Source: Strigamia acuminata (Eukaryota > Arthropoda > Chilopoda > Geophilomorpha > Linotaeniidae). From it: a stretch of DNA of 64,000 nt. A program made the translations under genes and the position numbers. Positions 7,881 through 18,670 of the stretch are shown here, one piece after another (position 1 is the first letter of the stretch; every line of letters starts with the position of its first letter). A model generated the notes under the pieces. That model was not told where the DNA came from. It was given only the letters and a program-made list of their open reading frames with translations, and made no database searches. The DNA is taken from the NCBI GenBank assembly GCA_949358305.1, contig CASHSZ010000008.1, positions 1 to 64,000 on the forward strand, in the 5' to 3' direction.

Positions 7881-9910
7881 GCACCGACTTTTGGCAATTT
7901 GTGACAAATTTTCACAGAATTTCGGCAACATTTTACGACACATTTCTGCCCGGTTGGACACATTTCCACAGGTTTTTTGTAAAACGTTGCTAAAATTCCG
8001 TTGAATTTCATCAAAAATTGTGTCAAAAGTCGGTGACGGGCGGAGGGGCGAGCTCCGGGCGCCCGAGAGAGAGAGAGAAAGAGAGAGAGAGGGGACGGCC
8101 GGGGCTCCCGCCAACGGGCGGAGGGGCGAGCCTTGGCGGGTTGGGCGTGCACTATCTAGGCATGTGGGCGCTCGATTTACCGGCACGTTGGACAAGTTTT
8201 GAAAATTTTTTTTTCCTAATTTTTGACAAAATTAGCACCGAATTTTGCCAATATTTGATAAATTTCCACGGAATTTTATCAATGTTTTACAAAAAACCCC
8301 TGGAAATGTGTCCAATCGAGCAGAAATGTCTCGTAAAATATCGCTGAAATTTGTCTAAAATTGACAAAAAATCGGTGCAAGTTTTGCTAGATATTTGCCC
8401 GGATCAAACTGTGCCCGAAACCGCCCGATCTGACAGTGTGCACGCGGGCTGGACGTGCCCACTGTCCCCGCATGTGCACTCGCCGGCGCGTTGGACGAGT
8501 TTAAGAAGATTTTATCAATTTCTGACAAAACTTGCATCGATTTTTTGTCAATATTTGATAAATTTCCCCAGAATTTTAGCAATAAAACCTTTGAAAATGT
8601 ATCCAAAAGAGCAGAAATGTCCTGTAAAATATTGCTGAAAATCTGTTGAAATTCATCAAATATTGACAAAAATCTGTGACGAGCGGAGGGGCGATCCTTT
8701 GGCGGCCGAAAGAGAGAGGGGGGACGGTCGGGGCTCCCGCCGACGGGCGGAGGGGCGAGCCTTGGCGGCCGAGAGAGAGAGAGAGAGAGGACGGCCGGGG
8801 CTCCCGCCGGCGCACTGTCCACGCATGGGCGCGCTCGATTTACTGGCGCGTTGGACGAATTTTAAATTTTTTGTTTCCTATTTCTGACAAAATTTGCACC
8901 GACTTTTGGCAATTTGTGACAAATTTTCACAGAATTTCGGCAACATTTTACGACACATTTCTGCCCGGTTGGACACATTTCCACAGGTTTTTTGTAAAAC
9001 GTTGCTAAAATTCCGTTGAATTTCATCAAAAATTGTGTCAAAAGTCGGTGACGGGCGGAGGGGCGAGCTCCGGGCGCCCGAGAGAGAGAGAGAAAGAGAG
9101 AGAGAGGGGACGGCCGGGGCTCCCGCCAACGGGCGGAGGGGCGAGCCTTGGCGGGTTGGGCGTGCACTATCTAGGCATGTGGGCGCTCGATTTACCGGCA
9201 CGTTGGACAAGTTTTGAAAATTTTTTTTTCCTAATTTTTGACAAAATTAGCACCGAATTTTGCCAATATTTGATAAATTTCCACGGAATTTTATCAATGT
9301 TTTACAAAAAACCCCTGGAAATGTGTCCAATCGAGCAGAAATGTCTCGTAAAATATCGCTGAAATTTGTCTAAAATTGACAAAAAATCGGTGCAAGTTTT
9401 GCTAGATATTTGCCCGGATCAAACTGTGCCCGAAACCGCCCGATCTGACAGTGTGCACGCGGGCTGGACGTGCCCACTGTCCCCGCATGTGCACTCGCCG
9501 GCGCGTTGGACGAGTTTAAGAAGATTTTATCAGTTTCTGACAAAACTTGCATCGATTTTTTGTCAATATTTGATAAATTTCCCCAGAATTTTAGCAATAA
9601 AACCTTTGAAAATGTATCCAAAAGAGCAGAAATGTCCTGTAAAATATTGCTGAAAATCTGTTGAAATTCATCAAATATTGACAAAAATCTGTGACGAGCG
9701 GAGGGGCGATCCTTTGGCGGCCGAAAGAGAGAGGGGGGACGGTCGGGGCTCCCGCCGACGGGCGGAGGGGCGAGCCTTGGCGGCCGAGAGAGAGAGAGAG
9801 AGAGGACGGCCGGGGCTCCCGCCGGCGCACTGTCCACGCATGGGCGCGCTCGATTTACTGGCGCGTTGGACGAATTTTAAATTTTTTGTTTCCTATTTCT
9901 GACAAAATTT
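7881..9910 (+). repeat. S1 satellite array, 2 units (type array)
   Basis: Two 1,015-bp units. Parts of the first: dyad D1 (about 7881-8035); GA spacer A (8036-8217, GA/AAG tract 8065-8092); dyad D2 (8218-8390); spacer B (8391-8507); dyad D3 (8508-8675); GA spacer C (8676-8890, GA tract 8771-8789). In each dyad the left-half phrases (GCACCGA, TTTGATAAATTTCC, TTAGCAA, GTTTTAC) return as reverse complements. Many 60-155 codon open frames occur on both strands, but they are products of this symmetry and repeat in every unit. The second unit has private changes, for example CAGTTTCTG near 9532. Confidence 0.9.
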
Positions 9911-10212
9911 GCACAGACTTTTGTCAATTTTTGACAAATTTTCACGGAATTTCAGCAATGGGACGGACTTATGTAAAACATCGCTTAAAATCTGGAAATC
10001 TGTCAAATCTTCTTTAAATTTATGCAAGATATTGGGAAATTTTGGTTTAACTCGTCCAACGGGCCGGTAAATCGAGCGCCCACACGCGCCCACATGCACG
10101 TCCAACCCGCATGGGCACTGTCACATCGGACGTTTGTTGCGTGCAAAACTTGCACCGACTTTTGGCCATTTTTGGTTAAACTTCCGCACAATTTCTGCCC
10201 GATTGGACACTG
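9911..10212 (+). repeat. Linker L1, class II
   Basis: The preceding S1 unit keeps the ACGC bases (CCACGCATGGG) and CTGACAAAATT, which defines class II; L1 here carries ACTTCCGCAC. The same pairing occurs at 40811 and 45488. Confidence 0.8.
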
Positions 10213-12068
10213 AGGTTCGGTTTCCGACCGGGTCGTTTCTTGTCCGACCCGCGGCGCGTCGCGGCGCGGCCGGAGGACGGCCCTCGTCCCCAAAAACCAC
10301 ACTCCGAGTCACGGGTCGCACGGCCAACAGGCCGTGACGGGCCGTAGCGGGTCGAAAACAGGCCGTTAACGGCCCGTTGACGGCCCGTTAGCGGCCCGCA
10401 TGAGGTCGCACGGGCCGTCGGCGAGCCGAAGTCCGGGAACGAAGGCCGTTACGGGACCGTGACGGGACCGTCGGCGGCCCGTTAACGGCCCGTGCGAGCC
10501 GTTACGGGATCGTGACGGGACCGTCAGCGGCCCGTTAACGGCCCGTGCGAGCCGTTACGGAATCGTGACGGGACCGTCGGCGGCCCGTTAACGGCCCGTG
10601 CGGGCCGTTACGGGATCGTGACGGGACCGTCGGCGGCCCGTTAACGGCCCGTGCGACCCCATGCGGGCCGTTGACGGGCCGTTAACGGGCCGTTAACGGG
10701 CCGTTAACGGGCCGTGATGGTGTAAATCGAAAAAATCAACAACCGACAACACGTACATGAAAACGCGTACAACATTCATAGACATTAATCTCGAATCCTG
10801 TTTTTGGTTTTACGCCGTTAACGGGCCGTTAACGGGCCGTTAACGGCCCGTTAACGGCCCGCGTGAGGTCGTACGGGCCGTCGGCGAGCCGAAGTCCGGG
10901 AACGAAGGCCGTGACGGGATCGTGACGGGACCGTCAGCGGCCCGTTAACGGCCCGTGCGGGCCGTTGCGGGATCGTGACGGGATCGTCGACGGCCCGTTA
11001 ACGGCCCGTGCGGGCCGTTGCGGGCCGTTGACGGGCCGTTGACGGGCCGTTAACGGGCCGTTAACGGGCCGTTACGGCGTGAATCGAAAAAATCAACAAC
11101 CGACAACACGTACATGAAAACGCGTACAACATTCATAGACATTAATCTCGAATCCTGTTTTTGGTTTTACGCCGTTAACGGGCCGTTAACGGGCCGTTAA
11201 CGGCCCGTTAACGGCCCGCGTGAGGTCGTACGGGCCGTCGGCGAGCCGAAGTCCGGGAACGAAGGCCGTGACGGGATCGTGACGGGACCGTCAGCGGCCC
11301 GTTAACGGCCCGTGCGAGCCGTTACGGGATCGTGACGGGACCGTCGGCGGCCCGTTAACGGCCCGTGCGAGCCGTTACGGAATCGTGACGGGACCGTCGG
11401 CGGCCCGTTAACGGCCCGTGCGGGCCGTTACGGGATCGTGACGGGACCGTCGGCGGCCCGTTAACGGCCCGTGCGACCCCATGCGGGCCGTTGACGGGCC
11501 GTTAACGGGCCGTTAACGGGCCGTTAACGGGCCGTGACGGTGTAAATCGAAAAAATCAACAACCGACAACACGTACATGAAAACGCGTACAACATTCATA
11601 GACATTAATCTCGAATCCTGTTTTTGGTTTTACGCCGTTAACGGGCCGTTAACGGCCCGTTAACGGCCCGTTAACGGCCCGCATGAGGTCGTACGGGCCG
11701 TTACGGAATCGTGACGGAACCGTCGGCGGCCCGTTAACGGCCCGTGCGAGCCGTTACGGGATCGTGACGGGACCGTCGGCGGCCCGTTAACGGCCCGTGC
11801 GAGCCGTTACGGGATTGTGACGGGACCGTCGGCGGCCCGTTAACGGCCCGTGCGGGCCGTTTTCGACCCGTTGCGGCCGTTTTCGACCCGTTGCGGCCGT
11901 TTTCGACCCGTTGCGGCCCGTTTTCGACCCGTTACGGTCCTTGGCCGTAACGGGCCGAAAACGGGAAAACTGAAAAAGTCGAGTGCGAGACCACGTGACC
12001 CGGAGTGTGGTTTTTGGGGACGAGGGCCGTCCTCCGACCGCGCCGTGACGCGCCGCGGGTCGGTCACC
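10213..12068. repeat. P element with three cores
   Basis: The arms are of the short type (left arm from 10213; right end GGTCGGTCACC at 12058-12068). Cores are at 10727, 11084 and 11547. The middle core has the GGCGTGAATCG lead-in instead of GGTGTAAATCG, so two core subtypes alternate. Compared with the matching element at 41113-42148, this copy has about 820 extra bp, accounted for by the two additional core-plus-53-mer segments. Confidence 0.75.
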
Positions 12069-12361
12069 AACTTTTGTCAATTTTTGACAGATTTTCACGG
12101 AATTTCAGCGACATTTTACGAGACGTTTCTGCCCGATGGGACGGACTTCTGTAAAACATTGCTTAAAATCCATGGAAATTTATCACATATTGACAAAATT
12201 CGGTGCAAGTTTTGTCAGAAATTAGGAAAAAACTTTTTTCAAAACTCGTCCAACGCGCCGGTAAATTGAGCGCCCACGTGCGTCGACAGTGGGCGCTTCA
12301 AAACCGCGTGGACACTGTCAGATCTCGGCACAGTTTGATGCGCCCAAATCTAGCAATACTT
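12069..12361 (+). repeat. Linker L2
   Basis: Same 293-bp structure as 7588-7880 with no difference noticed. It precedes the longest S1 array in the window. Confidence 0.8.
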
Positions 12362-15300
12362 GCACCGACTTTTGGCAATTTGTGACAAATTTTCACAGAA
12401 TTTCGGCAACATTTTACGACACATTTCTGCCCGGTTGGACACATTTCCACAGGTTTTTTGTAAAACGTTGCTAAAATTCCGTTGAATTTCATCAAAAATT
12501 GTGTCAAAAGTCGGTGACGGGCGGAGGGGCGAGCTCCGGGCGCCCGAGAGAGAGAGAGAAAGAGAGAGAGAGGGGACGGCCGGGGCTCCCGCCAACGGGC
12601 GGAGGGGCGAGCCTTGGCGGGTTGGGCGTGCACTATCTAGGCATGTGGGCGCTCGATTTACCGGCACGTTGGACAAGTTTTGAAAATTTTTTTTTCCTAA
12701 TTTTTGACAAAATTAGCACCGAATTTTGCCAATATTTGATAAATTTCCACGGAATTTTATCAATGTTTTACAAAAAACCCCTGGAAATGTGTCCAATCGA
12801 GCAGAAATGTCTCGTAAAATATCGCTGAAATTTGTCTAAAATTGACAAAAAATCGGTGCAAGTTTTGCTAGATATTTGCCCGGATCAAACTGTGCCCGAA
12901 ACCGCCCGATCTGACAGTGTGCACGCGGGCTGGACGTGCCCACTGTCCCCGCATGTGCACTCGCCGGCGCGTTGGACGAGTTTAAGAAGATTTTATCAAT
13001 TTCTGACAAAACTTGCATCGATTTTTTGTCAATATTTGATAAATTTCCCCAGAATTTTAGCAATAAAACCTTTGAAAATGTATCCAAAAGAGCAGAAATG
13101 TCCTGTAAAATATTGCTGAAAATCTGTTGAAATTCATCAAATATTGACAAAAATCTGTGACGAGCGGAGGGGCGATCCTTTGGCGGCCGAAAGAGAGAGG
13201 GGGGACGGTCGGGGCTCCCGCCGACGGGCGGAGGGGCGAGCCTTGGCGGCCGAGAGAGAGAGAGAGAGAGGACGGCCGGGGCTCCCGCCGGCGCACTGTC
13301 CACGCATGGGCGCGCTCGATTTACTGGCGCGTTGGACGAATTTTAAATTTTTTGTTTCCTATTTCTGACAAAATTTGCACCGACTTTTGGCAATTTGTGA
13401 CAAATTTTCACAGAATTTCGGCAACATTTTACGACACATTTCTGCCCGGTTGGACACATTTCCACAGGTTTTTTGTAAAACGTTGCTAAAATTCCGTTGA
13501 ATTTCATCAAAAATTGTGTCAAAAGTCGGTGACGGGCGGAGGGGCGAGCTCCGGGCGCCCGAGAGAGAGAGAGAAAGAGAGAGAGAGGGGACGGCCGGGG
13601 CTCCCGCCAACGGGCGGAGGGGCGAGCCTTGGCGGGTTGGGCGTGCACTATCTAGGCATGTGGGCGCTCGATTTACCGGCACGTTGGACAAGTTTTGAAA
13701 ATTTTTTTTTCCTAATTTTTGACAAAATTAGCACCGAATTTTGCCAATATTTGATAAATTTCCACGGAATTTTATCAATGTTTTACAAAAAACCCCTGGA
13801 AATGTGTCCAATCGAGCAGAAATGTCTCGTAAAATATCGCTGAAATTTGTCTAAAATTGACAAAAAATCGGTGCAAGTTTTGCTAGATATTTGCCCGGAT
13901 CAAACTGTGCCCGAAACCGCCCGATCTGACAGTGTGCACGCGGGCTGGACGTGCCCACTGTCCCCGCATGTGCACTCGCCGGCGCGTTGGACGAGTTTAA
14001 GAAGATTTTATCAATTTCTGACAAAACTTGCATCGATTTTTTGTCAATTTTTGATAAATTTCCCCAGAATTTTAGCAATAAAACCTTTGAAAATGTATCC
14101 AAAAGAGCAGAAATGTCCTGTAAAATATTGCTGAAAATCTGTTGAAATTCATCAAATATTGACAAAAATCTGTGACGAGCGGAGGGGCGATCCTTTGGCG
14201 GCCGAAAGAGAGAGGGGGGACGGTCGGGGCTCCCGCCGACGGGCGGAGGGGCGAGCCTTGGCGGCCGAGAGAGAGAGAGAGAGAGGACGGCCGGGGCTCC
14301 CGCCGGCGCACTGTCCACGCATGGGCGCGCTCGATTTACTGGCGCGTTGGACGAATTTTAAATTTTTTGTTTCCTATTTCTGACAAAATTTGCACCGACT
14401 TTTGGCAATTTGTGACAAATTTTCACAGAATTTCGGCAACATTTTACGACACATTTCTGCCCGGTTGGACACATTTCCACAGGTTTTTTGTAAAACGTTG
14501 CTAAAATTCCGTTGAATTTCATCAAAAATTGTGTCAAAAGTCGGTGACGGGCGGAGGGGCGAGCTCCGGGCGCCCGAGAGAGAGAGAGAAAGAGAGAGAG
14601 AGGGGACGGCCGGGGCTCCCGCCAACGGGCGGAGGGGCGAGCCTTGGCGGGTTGGGCGTGCACTATCTAGGCATGTGGGCGCTCGATTTACCGGCACGTT
14701 GGACAAGTTTTGAAAATTTTTTTTTCCTAATTTTTGACAAAATTAGCACCGAATTTTGCCAATATTTGATAAATTTCCACGGAATTTTATCAATGTTTTA
14801 CAAAAAACCCCTGGAAATGTGTCCAATCGAGCAGAAATGTCTCGTAAAATATCGCTGAAATTTGTCTAAAATTGACAAAAAATCGGTGCAAGTTTTGCTA
14901 GATATTTGCCCGGATCAAACTGTGCCCGAAACCGCCCGATCTGACAGTGTGCACGCGGGCTGGACGTGCCCACTGTCCCCGCATGTGCACTCGCCGGCGC
15001 GTTGGACGAGTTTAAGAAGATTTTATCAATTTCTGACAAAACTTGCATCGATTTTTTGTCAATTTTTGATAAATTTCCCCAGAATTTTAGCAATAAAACC
15101 TTTGAAAATGTATCCAAAAGAGCAGAAATGTCCTGTAAAATATTGCTGAAAATCTGTTGAAGTTCATCAAATATTGACAAAAATCTGTGACGAGCGGAGG
15201 GGCGATCCTTTGGCGGCCGAAAGAGAGAGGGGGGACGGTCGGGGCTCCCGCCGACGGGCGGAGGGGCGAGCCTTGGCGGCCGAGAGAGAGAGAGAGAGAG

Positions 15301-16417
15301 GACGGCCGGGGCTCCCGCCGGCGCACTGTCCACGCATGGGCGCGCTCGATTTACTGGCGCGTTGGACGAATTTTAAATTTTTTGTTTCCTATTTCTGACA
15401 AAATTTGCACCGACTTTTGGCAATTTGTGACAAATTTTCACAGAATTTCGGCAACATTTTACGACACATTTCTGCCCGGTTGGACACATTTCCACAGGTT
15501 TTTTGTAAAACGTTGCTAAAATTCCGTTGAATTTCATCAAAAATTGTGTCAAAAGTCGGTGACGGGCGGAGGGGCGAGCTCCGGGCGCCCGAGAGAGAGA
15601 GAGAAAGAGAGAGAGAGGGGACGGCCGGGGCTCCCGCCAACGGGCGGAGGGGCGAGCCTTGGCGGGTTGGGCGTGCACTATCTAGGCATGTGGGCGCTCG
15701 ATTTACCGGCACGTTGGACAAGTTTTGAAAATTTTTTTTTCCTAATTTTTGACAAAATTAGCACCGAATTTTGCCAATATTTGATAAATTTCCACGGAAT
15801 TTTATCAATGTTTTACAAAAAACCCCTGGAAATGTGTCCAATCGAGCAGAAATGTCTCGTAAAATATCGCTGAAATTTGTCTAAAATTGACAAAAAATCG
15901 GTGCAAGTTTTGCTAGATATTTGCCCGGATCAAACTGTGCCCGAAACCGCCCGATCTGACAGTGTGCACGCGGGCTGGACGTGCCCACTGTCCCCGCATG
16001 TGCACTCGCCGGCGCGTTGGACGAGTTTAAGAAGATTTTATCAATTTCTGACAAAACTTGCATCGATTTTTTGTCAATTTTTGATAAATTTCCCCAGAAT
16101 TTTAGCAATAAAACCTTTGAAAATGTATCCAAAAGAGCAGAAATGTCCTGTAAAATATTGCTGAAAATCTGTTGAAATTCATCAAATATTGACAAAAATC
16201 TGTGACGAGCGGAGGGGCGATCCTTTGGCGGCCGAAAGAGAGAGGGGGGACGGTCGGGGCTCCCGCCGACGGGCGGAGGGGCGAGCCTTGGCGGCCGAGA
16301 GAGAGAGAGAGAGAGGACGGCCGGGGCTCCCGCCGGCGCACTGTCCATGGGCGCGCTCGATTTACTGGCGCGTTGGACGAATTTTAAATTTTTTGTTTCC
16401 TATTTCTGACTAAATTT
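12362..16417 (+). repeat. S1 satellite array, 4 units
   Basis: Units start near 12362, 13377, 14392 and 15407. The first has TCAATATTTGATAAATTTCCCC in D3; the other three have TCAATTTTTGATAAA. The third also has GAAGTTCATC where others have GAAATTCATC. The fourth ends in class I form. These scattered single-base markers show that units have been shuffled. Confidence 0.9.
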
Positions 16418-16719
16418 GCACAGACTTTTGTCAATTTTTGACAAATTTTCACGGAATTTCAGCAATGGGACGGACTTATGTAAAACATCGCTTAAAATCT
16501 GGAAATCTGTCAAATCTTCTTTAAATTTATGCAAGATATTGGGAAATTTTGGTTTAACTCGTCCAACGGGCCGGTAAATCGAGCGCCCACACGCGCCCAC
16601 ATGCACGTCCAACCCGCATGGGCACTGTCACATCGGACGTTTGTTGCGTGCAAAACTTGCACCGACTTTTGGCCATTTTTGGTTAAACTTTCGCACAATT
16701 TCTGCCCGATTGGACACTG
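16418..16719 (+). repeat. Linker L1, class I
   Basis: Carries ACTTTCGCAC and follows the class I S1 end. Confidence 0.8.
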
Positions 16720-17752
16720 AGGTTCGGTTTCCGACCGGGTCGTTTCTTGTCCGACCCGCGGCGCGTCGCGGCGCGGCCGGAGGACGGCCCTCGTCCCCAA
16801 AAACCACACTCCGAGTCACGGGTCGCACGGCCAACAGGCCGTGACGGGCCGTAGCGGGTCGAAAACGGGCCGTTAACGGCCCGTTGACGGCCCGTTAGCG
16901 GCCCGCATGAGGTCGCACGGGCCGTCGGCGAGCCGAAGTCCGGGAACGAAGGCCGTTACGGGACCGTGACGGGACCGTCGGCGGCCCGTTAACGGCCCGT
17001 GCGAGCCGTTACGGGACCGTGACGGGACCGTCGGCGGCCCGTTAACGGCCCGTGCGGGCCGTTACGGGATCGTGACGGGACCGTCGGCGGCCCGTTAACG
17101 GCCCGTGCGGGCCGTTACGGGATCGTAACGGGCCGTTAACGGGCCGTTAACGGGCCGTTAACGGGCCGTGACGGTGTAAATCGAAAAAATCAACAACCGA
17201 CAACACGTACATGAAAACGCGTACAACATTCATAGACATTAATCTCGAATCCTGTTTTTGGTTTTACGCCGTTAACGGGCCGTTAACGCGTACGGCCGTT
17301 AACGCGATGAGGTCGTACGGGCCGTTACGGGGTCGTGACGGGATCGTCGGCGGCCCGTTAACGGCCCGTGCGGGCCGTTACGGGATAGTTACGGAACCGT
17401 CGGCGGCCCGTTAACGGCCCGTGCGAGCCGTTACGGGATCGTGACGGGACCGTCGGCGGCCCGTTAACGGCCCGTGCGAGCCGTTACGGGATTGTGACGG
17501 GACCGTCGGCGGCCCGTTAACGGCCCGTGCGGGCCGTTTTCGACCCGTTGCGGCCGTTTTCGACCCGTTGCGGCCCGTTTTCGACCCGTTACGGTCCTTG
17601 GCCGTAACGGGCCGAAAACGGGAAAACTGAAAAAGTCGAGTGCGAGACCACGTGACCCGGAGTGTGGTTTTTGGGGGCGAGGGCCGTCCTCCGACCGCGC
17701 CGTGACGCGCCCCGAGTCGGATCAAGAGGCGACCCGGTCGGAAACCGAACCT
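16720..17752. repeat. P element, one core, with rearranged right flank
   Basis: Like 524-1566, with the core at 17181-17270. Right of the core the usual GGCCCGTTAAC run is interrupted: 17271-17310 reads through GTTAACGCGTACGGCCGTTAACGCGATGAGG, which creates an ACGCGT and loses three 11-mers. This local rearrangement is seen nowhere else in the window. Confidence 0.7.
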
Positions 17753-17857
17753 CGGGGTTCCTCGAGGCGTGGTTTTTTGGGGACGGGGGGAGGGGGGGGG
17801 GGGGGGGATCGGGTCGCGTGCTCCGACCGCGCCGCAACGCGATGTGGGTCGGTCACC
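17753..17857 (-). repeat. Second arm module with 16-G run
   Basis: Equivalent to 1567-1669. The G run at 17792-17807 is 16 long, the longest in the window. Confidence 0.7.
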
Positions 17858-18031
17858 AACTTTTGTCAATTTTTGACAAATTTCCACGGAATTTCAGCAA
17901 CATTTTACGAGACGTTTCTGCCCGACTAGACACGTTTCCGCAGGTTTTAGCAAAACAACGTTAAATTCTGTGGAAATTTATCAAATGTTGACAAAATTCT
18001 GTGCAAGTTTTGTCAGATACTTACTTACTTA
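17858..18031. repeat. Dyad module before deleted F
   Basis: Same dyad as 1670-1842, ending in the ACTTACTTACTTAC microsatellite. Confidence 0.7.
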
Positions 18032-18177
18032 CGATATAACCTTCGGAAGCGAGTGCACCCGCAAAATCCGCACTTTGGGAGTGACTATTCCTCGGATTCC
18101 GGCCGGACCAAACTCTTCCGGAAAATGTCCGGGGGAATGCTGAGAGTGCCGATAGACGACATTCGATTTTATGTCGT
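18032..18177. mobile_element. F element remnant (left arm and interior deleted)
   Basis: Only about 8 bp of the left arm remain (ACGATATA, 18032-18039), joined directly to CCTTCGGAAGCG, which lies in the interior of complete F copies. The right arm (18106-18177) is intact. Against 1843-2582, about 593 bp (1852-2444) are missing. The junction shows only minimal shared bases, suggesting end joining or replication slippage at a foldback rather than recombination between direct repeats. Confidence 0.7.
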
Positions 18178-18670
18178 GGATTTTTGTGCGGTTTGCGCCG
18201 TGTTTATTATTCGTACGAGATTTGGTATTTTCGCAGGGTTGTTGTCGCGCGAGATTCATCGGGGTAAAGCGAGTTCATCAACGACCTCGCCGGTGAATGT
18301 TGCTAAAAATCTGTGCAAGTGTTGTCAAATATTGCCGTGATTCGATGGAATTTTTGTCAGACATTGGGAAATTTTTTTTGACTTGTCCAACGCGCCAGTA
18401 AATCGAGCGTCCACACGCGCCCACATGCGTGAACAGTGCACTCGCCCTCCGCGCCCCGTCGGCGTAGGCGCCGGCCGTCCCCCCTTTCTCTCTCTCTCTC
18501 TCTCTTCCGCCCGGGAATCGCCCTTCCGCCCGTCACCGAATTTTGTCAATATCTGATAAATTTCCACAGAATTGCAGCGACATTGTACGGGATATTTCTG
18601 CCCGATTTGACGGACTTATGTAAAACATTGTTGAAATTCCGTGGAAATTTATAAAATATTGACAAAGGTT
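18178..18670 (-). repeat. F-to-P spacer, 493-bp form
   Basis: As 2583-3053 but 22 bp longer. After the CT tract it reads CTTCCGCCCGGGAATCGCCC before CTTCCGCCCGTCACC, a segment lost from the B0/B5 copies between repeated TTCCGCCC. The hairpin carries CGGGGT and CCGGTG, two A-to-G changes relative to 2659-2703. Confidence 0.6.

Noticed and set aside
8355-8822. 155-codon minus-strand open frame repeated in every S1 unit
   Set aside because: It crosses two dyads and a GA spacer, has low-complexity arginine/proline/serine content, and equally long frames exist on the other strand. It repeats because the DNA repeats.
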